A stretch of 64,000 bases of DNA from SABI01 sp963676605. GTDB lineage: Bacteria > Spirochaetota > Spirochaetia > Sphaerochaetales > Sphaerochaetaceae. The first letter of the stretch is position 1; every line of letters starts with the position of its first letter. This document shows positions 25,908-34,592 of this stretch, piece after piece. The DNA lies in assembly GCA_963676605.2 (NCBI GenBank), contig CAXXSP010000034.1, positions 74,769 to 138,768 of the forward strand, read 5' to 3'. The position numbers and the translations under genes are program-made. The notes beneath the pieces are model-generated. The model was not told where the DNA came from. It was given only the letters and a program-made list of their open reading frames with translations, and did no database searches.

Positions 25908-27688
25908 TGTACGTCCTTAATCCGGGAGGGATCCTGCTCTCTTTCGTAGGTCTCGGTGAACTCCTTTTCGTTATCGTTCTCTGGAGGAAGAAGGGCGAGT
26001 ACGGTGCCCGGGCTCTCGCGGTGTTTGCTCTCCTGTTTGTCTTAGGCGATTTCTCCTATGCCTTGCAGACGATGGCTCAGCAGGACCATCTCAGAATATT
26101 CTGGATGTACATCTGGTTTGTTCTGGCGGCATGGATGCCTCTGGTGGAAATTCATCTCGCACGGGAATATTTCAGCCTGAGGCTGAAGGTTATGGGAGTG
26201 GTGTACTTTGTATTCATCGGAATCTCCCTCCTGTTCACCCTTCTTATCGGACTTGATCGGTACCACGGTTTTTTCATCCCAGAAGTTCTTTTCTCTGAGG
26301 GAACACTGTTCAGCCGGATGTTGTACACCGGCGGTCCTGTGCTCAAGCTTCTCCATCTGTACAGGCTTATCGGGGCTGCAGTTTTCCTGTTTGCAAGTTT
26401 TTCCACCAGGATACGCGAAAGAAATCTGTACAGATCGAGAGCTCTTCTATTCTCTTTCATGATCATCATTCCACTGCTCGGAGTGTTTTTCTCCTCGATT
26501 CATTCAGATGGGTACAGAATAAATCCGTTCCCTTTCGCCTACATCCTGAGTATGTTCTTCCCGCAGTTTCTCTATCTGAGGGGACAGCTGTTCGGTTCGG
26601 TTCCTCCGGATACCGATCTGGTGATGGATTCTCTTCTGGATGGGGTGCTGATTCTGGGGCGTGACGATGTGATCCTCGATTATAACGCCCGGCTTGAAGA
26701 GTTTATTCCCTCCCTCCGGCGAGAGATCGTGGGTTACCCGATGAATGAGGTGCGAGAGAGTCTCGGTTTCCTGAAGGATGTGGATGTGTCTGCAGTCAGG
26801 GAAAAGGAAAAAACCATTACCGTAGGCCAGGAAGCGGGAGAGATAAGAAGCTATGAACTCCGGCGTCTGTTCCCTTCAGGAACTTCAGCTCACTCTCTCT
26901 CGGCCTTGAGTATACGGGATGTGAGTGAGTTCCAGCAGATGAACGCGGAACTTGAAGCAACCTATGCCGATATCGCAGAAGCAGACAGGCTGAAAACCAT
27001 GGTTATTTCAATTATCAGCGAGTACGAACATACTCCTCTGGCAATGCTGAAGAATCTCAGTCAGCTGCTCTGTTCCCACTCTGTCTATCAGGATCCGGCT
27101 CTCGTGAAAAAAGTCTTCGAAGAGATTGATCGCCTTATTGACCGTCACGAGCTACTTATAGGCAATCTCCTTCCCCTCGATATCATGCATCGAAGCAAGG
27201 GAGCATACTCCGCTCACGTGATTGATCTCGCCTCTGTTCTTTCATCTCTGATGGATCCGGTGAATAGGTACGTGATGCAAAAAGGTGTGAAGTTTGTACG
27301 ATCAGATGATGAGGATCTGCTTATTCTGGCAAACAGAGATCTCCTGAGCAGTGCTCTCCATAATGTGATTGAAAATGCAGTAAAGTACTCGCCCTCAGGA
27401 ACTGAAGTGAAGGTGATACAGCAGGTGAGTGATGAGAAGGTGAGTATCATCGTGGAGGATGAGGGGTTCGGAATAGATGATGATGCACTTGCCGCCTTCG
27501 TGAAGGGGAAGTGGGGTATCACGAAGATGGGAACAGCGGGAGAGAGCGGTCCCGGGATCGCCTTGTATGCGTCGAAGAAATTCCTTGAATGGATGGGAGG
27601 GGAGATGATGGTAGAAAGAAAGGAAGGCGTAGGAACTCGGGTGAGTGTGATCGTGCGGCGTGCATTTCCCCGGATGAAAGGAGAGTAA
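25904..27688 (+). CDS. 7TM-PAS kinase-like protein 5 lacking the phospho-acceptor histidine
   Basis: The 594-residue protein has the same plan as its four paralogues, but the acceptor motif reads IISEYEHTPL where the others have SHD/SHN. Position 373 is Glu, and the nearest His (376) aligns with the Arg/Lys of the H box. The ATPase domain is intact (EDEGFGID, GPGIALYAS) and identical to that of kinase 3 except at one residue, because it lies in the 940-bp repeated block. So it can probably bind ATP but cannot be phosphorylated at the usual site. It may phosphorylate paralogues in heterodimers or act as a modulator. Confidence 0.9.
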   Translation: MMYVLNPGGILLSFVGLGELLFVIVLWRKKGEYGARALAVFALLFVLGDFSYALQTMAQQDHLRIFWMYIWFVLAAWMPLVEIHLAREYFSLRLKVMGVVYFVFIGISLLFTLLIGLDRYHGFFIPEVLFSEGTLFSRMLYTGGPVLKLLHLYRLIGAAVFLFASFSTRIRERNLYRSRALLFSFMIIIPLLGVFFSSIHSDGYRINPFPFAYILSMFFPQFLYLRGQLFGSVPPDTDLVMDSLLDGVLILGRDDVILDYNARLEEFIPSLRREIVGYPMNEVRESLGFLKDVDVSAVREKEKTITVGQEAGEIRSYELRRLFPSGTSAHSLSALSIRDVSEFQQMNAELEATYADIAEADRLKTMVISIISEYEHTPLAMLKNLSQLLCSHSVYQDPALVKKVFEEIDRLIDRHELLIGNLLPLDIMHRSKGAYSAHVIDLASVLSSLMDPVNRYVMQKGVKFVRSDDEDLLILANRDLLSSALHNVIENAVKYSPSGTEVKVIQQVSDEKVSIIVEDEGFGIDDDALAAFVKGKWGITKMGTAGESGPGIALYASKKFLEWMGGEMMVERKEGVGTRVSVIVRRAFPRMKGE

Positions 27689-28301
27689 GAGAGATGATAC
27701 GGGTCGTAGTGGTGGAAGATCACCTGCTGTTCCGCAAGGGATTGATATCGATACTGGAAGCACAGCAGCGCATTGAGGTTGTGGCGGAGTATGCGAACGG
27801 GAAGGAGTTTCTGGAAGCGGCAGAGGGAGAAGAGGTACAGGGAAGTGACCTGGTGTTTCTTGATATCTCGATGCCGTGGAAGAGCGGGCTTGAGGTCTTG
27901 CAGGAGGTGAGTGAGAAGGGAATGAAGATCCCCCCGGTGTGTGTGCTGAGCATGTACCCGGATCAATTCTATCTTGAGCAGGTGAAAACCCTTGGAGCGA
28001 GGGGCTACCTGACGAAGGACAGTGACCTGAGTATCCTGGAGAGTGCGGTAGAGGAGATCGTGGAGGGGAGGACCTTCTTTCTTGCGAAAGAGAAGAAACA
28101 GGATGTGAGTTTTCTTGATAACCTGAGTAAACGGGAGTCTGCGGTATTCAAGCTGCTGACGCAGGGAATGACGATCAAGGAGATAGCGTATGAGCTGGAT
28201 ATCTCGGTGAAGTCAGTGAGCACGTACAAGAGCCGTCTGATGGAGAAGCTGGGAGTGGAATCCCTTACTGACCTGTATAAGATGTCTCTCTTCTTTGAGG
28301 A
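27362..28301 (+). repeat. 940-bp near-identical segment, copy 2
   Basis: Second copy of the block at 23,079-24,018, covering the ATPase end of kinase 5 and nearly all of regulator 2. The seven differences include four third-position changes and two amino-acid changes (Met to Ile in the kinase, Lys to Arg in the regulator). Confidence 0.95.
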
Positions 28302-28305
28302 GTAG
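27694..28305 (+). CDS. NarL/FixJ-type response regulator 2 (REC-LuxR HTH)
   Basis: The 203-residue protein is identical to regulator 1 except for one Lys-to-Arg change in GARGYLTKD and a shorter C-terminus (EE instead of EEGS). D57 and the helix-turn-helix are unchanged, so both should bind the same DNA sites and form mixed dimers. It starts 5 bases after kinase 5, as regulator 1 does after kinase 3. It ends 5 bases before the convergent XRE-like gene. Confidence 0.95.
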   Translation: MIRVVVVEDHLLFRKGLISILEAQQRIEVVAEYANGKEFLEAAEGEEVQGSDLVFLDISMPWKSGLEVLQEVSEKGMKIPPVCVLSMYPDQFYLEQVKTLGARGYLTKDSDLSILESAVEEIVEGRTFFLAKEKKQDVSFLDNLSKRESAVFKLLTQGMTIKEIAYELDISVKSVSTYKSRLMEKLGVESLTDLYKMSLFFEE

Positions 28306-28310
28306 AAACG

Positions 28311-28673
28311 TTAATCAGTTCCTGTTTTTTCAATACCGAGAAGCCCTTCTGCCTGCTCGAGATCTCTCTCGGAGGAGTAGTAGAGCCGGTTTGTAATTTC
28401 CCTGATACGTGCATAACGCACGCCTTTTTCCACCATCAGATTTTCATATGCACTTCTGGTTTCTCCGGTGAGAAGCCATTCACTCGGAATATCGAACGCA
28501 CGGGCGAGGAGGCATACGTCGTTCGCATCCGGTATTCGTGAGAGAGTCCGTTGAGCATTTATGATATTGAAGCGGAGACCGGCCTCTTCACAGATGTCTT
28601 TCAATGTCTTCCTGTACGACAGATACACATCCACTCGAGCCCAGAACAGCTTCCCTGCAACCTCGTTTGCCAT
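28311..28673 (-). CDS. Small XRE/HTH-type DNA-binding protein
   Basis: The 120-residue product from ATG 28673 contains a helix-turn-helix-like region (LKDICEEAGLRFNIINAQ) and the ending LLARAFDIPSEWLLTGE. That ending is characteristic of short spirochaetal HTH_3 proteins. The start is uncertain: the frame is open to 28,754, and the strongest ribosome site (GGAGG near 28,745) instead serves a GTG in another frame encoding about 19 residues that stops next to this ATG, a possible leader peptide. It is convergent with regulator 2. Target genes are unknown. Confidence 0.65.
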   Translation of the reverse strand: MANEVAGKLFWARVDVYLSYRKTLKDICEEAGLRFNIINAQRTLSRIPDANDVCLLARAFDIPSEWLLTGETRSAYENLMVEKGVRYARIREITNRLYYSSERDLEQAEGLLGIEKTGTD

Positions 28674-28758
28674 AACCTTAGTGTAGAATTCTTCCCCCTG
28701 TGCGTAAAGAGAGGTTAGTGTAAGAATATACTGACACTTTCTGCCTCCTTCCATTCAT

Positions 28759-28791
28759 AAAAAAACATCCGGAGGGGACAGTCTCCGGATG
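28759..28791 (-). terminator. Rho-independent terminator
   Basis: On the minus strand CATCCGGAG and CTCCGGATG form a 9-bp stem with an 8-base loop, followed by seven T. It ends the transcript of the 134-residue gene at 28,814-29,218. Confidence 0.85.
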
Positions 28792-28813
28792 TGTACTTGC
28801 TTCACGCGACTTG

Positions 28814-29218
28814 TTATGCCGCTGTGTGTGAATTTGCCAGGGAGCTCACAAATTTTCCCATTCCCCTGCCGTATCTTGCAGCATAATCGATCGCTGCAGA
28901 GAAAGCACTCGTCTTATCATCCTTCGAAAGAAGGTAGTACCAGTGATCTGATACCGCGAAGAAAAGTTCCGCATCACTCAGATGTTTGAATGCCTGACGG
29001 ACCGGCCAGGAATTCATCACACTCATGATGGGGTGAAAAACATTCTCCTGCCAGGAGAAGGTCGCATCATCTTCTGTGATGACCCAGGGAATATCCTGGT
29101 TGATCAGGTACTTGTGGACACTGATCTGGCTCTCGATTCTTGGAATATCTTTCTCATTGAAGATATTTCCTGTCTGCTGAAGGAGTATCTGCATCTCCAG
29201 CGTTCTTTCTGTATTCAT
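28814..29218 (-). CDS. Hypothetical protein
   Basis: The 134-residue product starts at ATG 29218, chosen because AAGGAG lies 6 bases upstream. The frame is open further, but that part is AT-rich promoter-like DNA without a ribosome site. No signal peptide or membrane segment is present. The sequence is helical with aromatic-rich segments (WPVRQAFKHL, FFAVSDHWYYLL) and the C-terminal YAARYGRGMGKF. I do not recognise the family. It is monocistronic with its own terminator and divergent from the rubrerythrin gene. Confidence 0.65.
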   Translation of the reverse strand: MNTERTLEMQILLQQTGNIFNEKDIPRIESQISVHKYLINQDIPWVITEDDATFSWQENVFHPIMSVMNSWPVRQAFKHLSDAELFFAVSDHWYYLLSKDDKTSAFSAAIDYAARYGRGMGKFVSSLANSHTAA

Positions 29219-29312
29219 CTCTATCTCCTTGACGGCTTTGCCGTCGTCGTTTCTTGTGTATGCCCGTAATATACTCATGATAAAAAAAATAATCAATAGA
29301 GAAATAAAAAAC

Positions 29313-29341
29313 TTGACAAATAAATTATTATACACTTATGA
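29313..29341 (+). promoter_or_regulatory. Possible promoter of the rubrerythrin gene
   Basis: TTGACA (29,313-29,318), a 17-base spacer and TTATGA lie in a very AT-rich gap (29,219-29,504). The -10 is only a fair match. The gap probably also carries the promoter of the divergent hypothetical gene. Confidence 0.4.
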
Positions 29342-29504
29342 AGTAAAAAGCTTGCATAAATATGAAAATTGTTAAAAAATTACTTATAAATCAGTTAAAA
29401 ATTATCGAAAAGAAGTATGATAAGAAACATTCTTGCATACTGATACAAGCAGTGGTAGGATAAAGAAAATAAGTGAGAACCGAGAAGAACAAGGGAGGAG
29501 ACGT

Positions 29505-29981
29505 ATGCATATCTTGGAGACTGCAATTGAGATGGAAAGAGAAGGCGCCGCCTTCTATGATAATCTTGCGGCCACAGCCGAAGATGAAGGACTCAAACAG
29601 ATTTTCTCGCTGCTCTCGGATGACGAGCGACGACACGAGAGGATCTTCCGTGCGATGAAAGACGGAGCAGAGAGAGATGAAATCCCCCTCCACCCGGAAC
29701 GTGCTGATTCACTGATCGCTGCTCTTGATCCAAAGAAGTTTCATGAAACACAGGAACACAAGGAGCTGTACGAACGTGCACTGGAGATCGAACTGAAGAG
29801 TATCGAGTTCTATACCGAAGTGCTTGAACAGCTGGAGAAAGAAGAGGAAAGGCATATCGTGAAGCGCGTCATTGCCGAAGAAAGAAAACACTATGAATCT
29901 CTCGATACCATCGCTCTGATGCTGTCCAGACCGAAGACCTGGGTCGAAGATGCAGAGTTCGGGGTTCGGGATGAGTACTGA
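29505..29981 (+). CDS. Rubrerythrin-type diiron protein (ferritin-like domain only)
   Basis: The 158-residue protein starts at ATG 29505 behind GGGAGGAG. It is a four-helix ferritin-like domain with the expected metal ligands: EREGAAFYDNL, DDERRHERIF, EIELKSIEFY and AEERKHYESL. There is no rubredoxin domain, so it is a short rubrerythrin. Family members reduce peroxide or store iron in anaerobes. It overlaps the next gene (TGATG). Confidence 0.9.
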   Translation: MHILETAIEMEREGAAFYDNLAATAEDEGLKQIFSLLSDDERRHERIFRAMKDGAERDEIPLHPERADSLIAALDPKKFHETQEHKELYERALEIELKSIEFYTEVLEQLEKEEERHIVKRVIAEERKHYESLDTIALMLSRPKTWVEDAEFGVRDEY

Positions 29982-30553
29982 TGATGACGGAAGGAAAGAG
30001 ACTCCCCGCCATAGAAACAGACCGGTTATTCCTCCTTCCCCCTTCCCTGATTAAGATTGACCATCTAGTCCACTATCTGGTAGCCAACAGGGTGTTTCAT
30101 GAGAAATGGGAGCCGAGCCGACCGGAAAGCTATTACTCGCTCTCATCAGCTCAGGTGCTGTTGCAGAGTCAGCAGGAGCAGGTCTCCTCTGGATCGGCTA
30201 TCCACTTCTGGATAACGCGGAAGGGGGGTGATGAGATCATCGGGAAGATCAGCTGTTCCCAGATCGTTCCCTACCCGTTTCACTCCACTTTCGTCGGGTA
30301 CTCCCTCTCGCACCTCCATATTCACCGTGGATACATGGGAGAAGCCTTGAAAGCTGTCGTGGATTTCGGGTGCCGGGAGTACGGTCTCCACCGGTTTGAG
30401 GCGAATATTATGCCCGGGAACCGCGCTTCGATACGGGTTGCTCTTTCCGCCGGATTCGTCTGTGAGGGGTATTCTCCCGATTACCTGATGATCCGGGGCG
30501 TGTGGGAAGGGCATGAGCACTATGTCTATATCAACAGGGACTGGAAGCCGTAA
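29981..30553 (+). CDS. GNAT acetyltransferase, RimJ/RimL-like
   Basis: The 190-residue protein begins with ETDRLFLLP, typical of the RimJ/RimL branch, and carries the acetyl-CoA-binding region around HIHRGYMGEALKAVVDF and the late motif NRASIRVALSAGFVCEGY. Such enzymes acetylate protein N-termini or small-molecule amines; the substrate is not predictable. It is coupled to the rubrerythrin gene by a one-base stop/start overlap. Confidence 0.88.
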   Translation: MMTEGKRLPAIETDRLFLLPPSLIKIDHLVHYLVANRVFHEKWEPSRPESYYSLSSAQVLLQSQQEQVSSGSAIHFWITRKGGDEIIGKISCSQIVPYPFHSTFVGYSLSHLHIHRGYMGEALKAVVDFGCREYGLHRFEANIMPGNRASIRVALSAGFVCEGYSPDYLMIRGVWEGHEHYVYINRDWKP

Positions 30554-30643
30554 TTTTAGAATGAGATAGGAAATCTTTTCTGGACACTTTGGTCGAACAC
30601 TCTTAGAATGGGTGTCAGTACTATAAGATAATAAGGGATGCAT

Positions 30644-32245
30644 ATGAAAGAACAGGCACAGATTGCTCAGATGATTGAGAGCGGTAAAGCGGTCGTCGGT
30701 ATCGAGATGGGATCGACGAGAATCAAGGCAGTACTTATCGGTGATGATCACACGCCACTCGCCTCCGGCGGATACGGATGGGAAAATTCACAGGTAGAGG
30801 GTATCTGGACCTACCCTCTGGATCAGGTCTGGGAAGGACTTCAGTCCTGCTATGCCGATCTCATGAACGATGTGAAGAGCCGTTACGGTGTTCAGCTGAA
30901 GGGACTCAGATCCCTTGGCTTCAGCGGCATGATGCACGGCTATATCGTTACAGATAAAGAAGGAGAACAGCTCGTTCCTTTCAGAACCTGGAGAAATAAT
31001 ATAACGGGGGAAGCATCTGAGAAGCTCGCAGAACTGTTCGAGTACCCCATTCCCCAGAGGTGGAGCGTCGCCCACCTGTATCAGGCGATCCTGAACGGGG
31101 AAGAGCATGTAGCGGATATCGACTATCTATCAACGCTTGCAGGGTATGTTCACTGGCGTCTGAGCGGACGCAGGAGCATGGGAGTCGGTGAAGCCTCCGG
31201 TATGTTCCCGATTGACCTTGAAACAAGTGATTTCAATCTTGAGATGTGCAGAAAGTTTGATGAGGATGTAAGCTCCAAAGGATTCTCCTGGAAGCTCAGG
31301 GATATTCTGCCTGAAGTCCTTGTCGCAGGAGAAGTGGCAGGAACCCTTACCGAAGAAGGCGCCCGTCTTCTCGACCCGTCGGGAAATCTTCCCGCCGGAA
31401 TACCTCTCTGTCCCGCTGAAGGGGATGCAGGAACAGGAATGGTGGCGACCAACTCGGTAGCCGTCAGGACTGGTAACGTCTCGGCTGGGACCTCGGTCTT
31501 CGCTATGATCGTTCTTGAGAAGGAGCTGTCCAGAGTCTATCACGAGCTTGATCTTGTCACGACTCCCGATGGACACCTGGTTGCCATGGCTCATTCGAAT
31601 AACTGCTCATCAGACTACGATGCATGGATGCATCTGTTCGGCGAAGCTGTCCAGGCCCTCGGCCTGGAGGTCTCGAAACCGAAACTCTACGACACCCTTC
31701 TGGAACAGGCGCTCAAGGCTGATCCCGATTGCGGAGGACTCTTGAGCATCGGATATGTTTCCGGTGAGCATATGACCGGGTTCACCGAAGGCCGTCCACT
31801 TTTCGTCCGTTCTCCCGAAGGAAAGTTCACCCTAGCCAATTTCATGCGTTCCCATCTGTTCACCGCACTGTGTGCTATGAGAACCGGACTCAATATTCTC
31901 TTCGAAAAGGAAGGCGTTGAAGTCGACGAGATCAGGGGACATGGAGGATTCTTCAAGGCAGCTGAAGTTGGACAGAGGATCATGGCCGCTGCAACGAATA
32001 CTCCCATTTCGATCCTCGAGACAGCCGGAGAAGGCGGAGCCTGGGGAATCGCGCTTCTCGCAGCCTTCATGGTGCGGGAAGATAAGAAGGTTGATTTCCC
32101 CTCCTTCCTGAAGACAGTCTTTGCTGGAAGCATGGGAGAAGCAGTAAAACCGGACCCGGCAGATGCCGAAGGCTTCGAAACCTTCTTCAAACGGTATCAT
32201 CAGGGACTGTCAATTGAACGATGTGCGATCGAGAACCTGATCTGA
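30644..32245 (+). CDS. FGGY-family carbohydrate kinase
   Basis: The 533-residue protein from ATG 30644 (AAGGG six bases upstream; another ATG at 30638 is too close to it) has the actin-like ATPase start GIEMGSTRIKAVLI. It also has LGFSGMMHGY, a central GNVSAGTSVFAM phosphate loop and the C-terminal RGHGGFFKA and AGEGGAWGIALLA motifs. FGGY kinases phosphorylate sugars such as ribulose, xylulose or glycerol. The length and the GEGGAWGIA ending recall ribulokinase-like members, but the substrate cannot be assigned. No other sugar gene is adjacent. A hairpin follows it. Confidence 0.9.
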   Translation: MKEQAQIAQMIESGKAVVGIEMGSTRIKAVLIGDDHTPLASGGYGWENSQVEGIWTYPLDQVWEGLQSCYADLMNDVKSRYGVQLKGLRSLGFSGMMHGYIVTDKEGEQLVPFRTWRNNITGEASEKLAELFEYPIPQRWSVAHLYQAILNGEEHVADIDYLSTLAGYVHWRLSGRRSMGVGEASGMFPIDLETSDFNLEMCRKFDEDVSSKGFSWKLRDILPEVLVAGEVAGTLTEEGARLLDPSGNLPAGIPLCPAEGDAGTGMVATNSVAVRTGNVSAGTSVFAMIVLEKELSRVYHELDLVTTPDGHLVAMAHSNNCSSDYDAWMHLFGEAVQALGLEVSKPKLYDTLLEQALKADPDCGGLLSIGYVSGEHMTGFTEGRPLFVRSPEGKFTLANFMRSHLFTALCAMRTGLNILFEKEGVEVDEIRGHGGFFKAAEVGQRIMAAATNTPISILETAGEGGAWGIALLAAFMVREDKKVDFPSFLKTVFAGSMGEAVKPDPADAEGFETFFKRYHQGLSIERCAIENLI

Positions 32246-32301
32246 GAACAGAAAACAGACAGGTAAAGTCAAATAATGACAGTATGGAAAAAGACTTTTT
32301 T

Positions 32302-32334
32302 ATAAAGCAGGGTGTCGAGTGCATCCTGCTTTAT
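32302..32334 (+). terminator. Probable terminator after the FGGY kinase
   Basis: ATAAAGCAGG and CCTGCTTTAT form a perfect 10-bp stem around a 13-base loop. The distal arm plus TCTGT is moderately U-rich rather than a clean U-tract. Confidence 0.6.
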
Positions 32335-32445
32335 TCTGTAATGATGTCTTTAAAATGGTTGTTATGATTGATATGTGTGGCCAATGTTACCTCTTAGGAT
32401 GTTAAAAACATAAACTTGACTCAGGAATGATTCATACAGTATTGT

Positions 32446-34575
32446 ATGTTTATGAATACCATGCAGAATGAATTTGACTCGATTCGTGCGGCTCTGCTAG
32501 ATGAGAACCCGAATATCAGTGCGCTCATGTTTGATGAGAGTATTGCCTGGGCTGATCTTCTCGCACAGCTCCACGATCATTATCTCAATAAGCTGACAGA
32601 ACAATTTCCGGCAGGAGTGGGGTACTACAGAAAAGAGGATGAAACTTTAGAAACCTTCTTCTCACTTTCCTGGCAGGCCTTCGCGTATATCCGTATCCTT
32701 GATTATATCGACCATGAAGGGGAGGAGTTCATAGACTGGAACCTCCACGGGAGGACAGTTACAAATCATCCTGTCTCGATGATACGTGACCTGTTTAAAG
32801 GTGAGTTTGCTCACCTGACCCTTGATTTCGCCTACGATACTCTTCATTTGCTTCGGCAGCTCAATTCTGTCGATACACAGAACCTTCCTTCACGTGAAGA
32901 GGTCCTGAACTGGATGGATCGTCATCCGAGCGGGCTCGATTCTGACATCCTCGCCATCAGGAAAGAGAATCGGCAGAGGATCATCTCTCTCATCATTGAA
33001 GATAAGGAGAAAGGAAAGCAGACCACGTCCCGCTATACGTTCGCTTCAGATGATACACAAGAGATGAAGCGAAGAAAAGTAGATCAGTGGTGGCAGGAGG
33101 ATACCTTCCACCTGCAGCATGCGGTGAGGAGCTATGAGGATCTTTTCAGATACCTCGAGGGCTCTATTGATACCAGGCAGATGGAGGTCATGGCTGAAGC
33201 CGCAGAGAAAGGAATTCCTGTGTTTGCAACTCCCTATTTCCTCTCCCTTTTCATCACCTCTACCGCTTCTCCCTATTACGGCAGTGATGTTGTTCTCAGA
33301 CAGTATCTGTTCTATTCTCAGGACCTTGTGAATGAGTTCGGTGAGATCAATGCCTGGGAGAAAGAGGATCTCGTGGTACCGGGGGAGCCGAATGCTGCAG
33401 GATGGGTCTTGCCGAATCATAATATTCACCGCAGATACCCGAATGTCGCCATCTTCATTCCCGATACGATGGGGCGTGCCTGTGGAGGCCTGTGCTCCTA
33501 TTGTCAGAGAATGTATGACTTCCAGAGAGGGCGATTCAATTTCAACCTCGATGAGCTCCGTCCCGTGAAGGGGTGGGAGGAAGTGCTTCATGAGACGATG
33601 GTCTATTTCAGAACCGATGAGTTCCTCTCAGATATCCTGATCACAGGCGGCGATGCATTCATGAGTTCTCCGTCCTCTCTCAAGACGATACTCGATGCAG
33701 TTCTTGCGATGGCGGCCGATAAGATCCGTGATAATGAGTTCAGAAGCGACCATGAGAAGGTCGCTGAGATGAAGAGGATCAGACTGGGGACGAAGATCCC
33801 TATTTACCTTCCTCAGCGTGTTACTGATGACCTGACCAGGGTGCTTGCCGATACAGCGAAACGGGCGAAAGAGATCGGGATTACCCAGACAGTTGTGCAG
33901 ACGCACTTCTCTTCTGCCATGGAAGTAACCGAAGATACCCGGCAGGCTGTGGACAAGCTGCTGAAAAGCGGCTGGGCGGTAACAAACCAGGAAGTGTTTA
34001 CGGTTTCGGCAAGCAGAAGAGGGCACAGTGCACGTCTTCGGCAGGTATTGAATTCCATCGGTGTTCTCCCTTATTACAACTTCACGGTCAAAGGATTTTT
34101 CGAGAATCGTCCGCTGTTCGCGAATTCAGCCCGGTCAATGCAGGAACAGGTGGAAGAGAAGTCCATAGGACGTATCGACTACCGCTATTTCAGTCAGCTC
34201 ACAGGGCTCATCAATGAACCGGAGACTATGGTGGAATCGCTGAAAAGCATCTATGAACACGACCAGATTCCGTTTCTTGCCACCGACAGGAATATGATCA
34301 ACCTTCCGGGGCTCGGGAAAAGCAATACCTATCGTACGATAGGAATAACCGAAGATGGAAGACGTATCCTTGAATTTGAATTCGATAACACCCGGCCCCA
34401 TTCTCAGGTGACCCGGGATATGAAATCTGTTATCATTATAGAGTCTAAATCGATTCTTCACTATCTGAAACAGATGGAAGAGCTCGGTGAGGATATGGAG
34501 GAGTACCGGACACTCTGGGGCTACAGTGCGGGAAGGACCGCCTCACGCTCGCTTGTGTTCCCCCCCACATACTAG
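32446..34575 (+). CDS. Long KamA-family radical SAM protein
   Basis: The 709-residue protein has its radical SAM cysteines at C346, C350 and C353 (CGGLCSYC). A KamA-like barrel follows (DILITGGDAF, RLGTKIPIYLPQRV, TVVQTHFSS, PYYNFTVKGF). Ordinary lysine 2,3-aminomutases are about 400-450 residues with the cluster near residue 130, so the roughly 340-residue N-terminal region is a large extension. I see no usual EAM C-terminal zinc cysteines. The reaction may be an amino-acid aminomutation but is unproven. ATGs at 32446, 32452 and 32461 compete as the start, and a TTGACT near 32,416 may be the -35. The Eda-like gene follows after 17 bases. Confidence 0.85.
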   Translation: MFMNTMQNEFDSIRAALLDENPNISALMFDESIAWADLLAQLHDHYLNKLTEQFPAGVGYYRKEDETLETFFSLSWQAFAYIRILDYIDHEGEEFIDWNLHGRTVTNHPVSMIRDLFKGEFAHLTLDFAYDTLHLLRQLNSVDTQNLPSREEVLNWMDRHPSGLDSDILAIRKENRQRIISLIIEDKEKGKQTTSRYTFASDDTQEMKRRKVDQWWQEDTFHLQHAVRSYEDLFRYLEGSIDTRQMEVMAEAAEKGIPVFATPYFLSLFITSTASPYYGSDVVLRQYLFYSQDLVNEFGEINAWEKEDLVVPGEPNAAGWVLPNHNIHRRYPNVAIFIPDTMGRACGGLCSYCQRMYDFQRGRFNFNLDELRPVKGWEEVLHETMVYFRTDEFLSDILITGGDAFMSSPSSLKTILDAVLAMAADKIRDNEFRSDHEKVAEMKRIRLGTKIPIYLPQRVTDDLTRVLADTAKRAKEIGITQTVVQTHFSSAMEVTEDTRQAVDKLLKSGWAVTNQEVFTVSASRRGHSARLRQVLNSIGVLPYYNFTVKGFFENRPLFANSARSMQEQVEEKSIGRIDYRYFSQLTGLINEPETMVESLKSIYEHDQIPFLATDRNMINLPGLGKSNTYRTIGITEDGRRILEFEFDNTRPHSQVTRDMKSVIIIESKSILHYLKQMEELGEDMEEYRTLWGYSAGRTASRSLVFPPTY

Positions 34576-34592
34576 ATGAGGAGGTGTGATGA

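Noticed and set aside
27020..27031. Alternative acceptor His 376 of kinase 5
   Set aside because: It aligns with the Arg/Lys position of the H box, three residues past the acceptor, so it should not face the ATP site. Not excluded by experiment.
27214..27966. 250-codon minus-strand open frame, also seen as 202 codons at 23,075-23,683
   Set aside because: Antisense of the kinase/regulator segment; it looks conserved only because the 940-bp block is duplicated.
29219..29335. N-terminal hydrophobic extension of the 134-residue hypothetical protein
   Set aside because: The Phe/Ile/Leu run comes from AT-rich promoter DNA; there is no ribosome site, while ATG 29218 has a good one.
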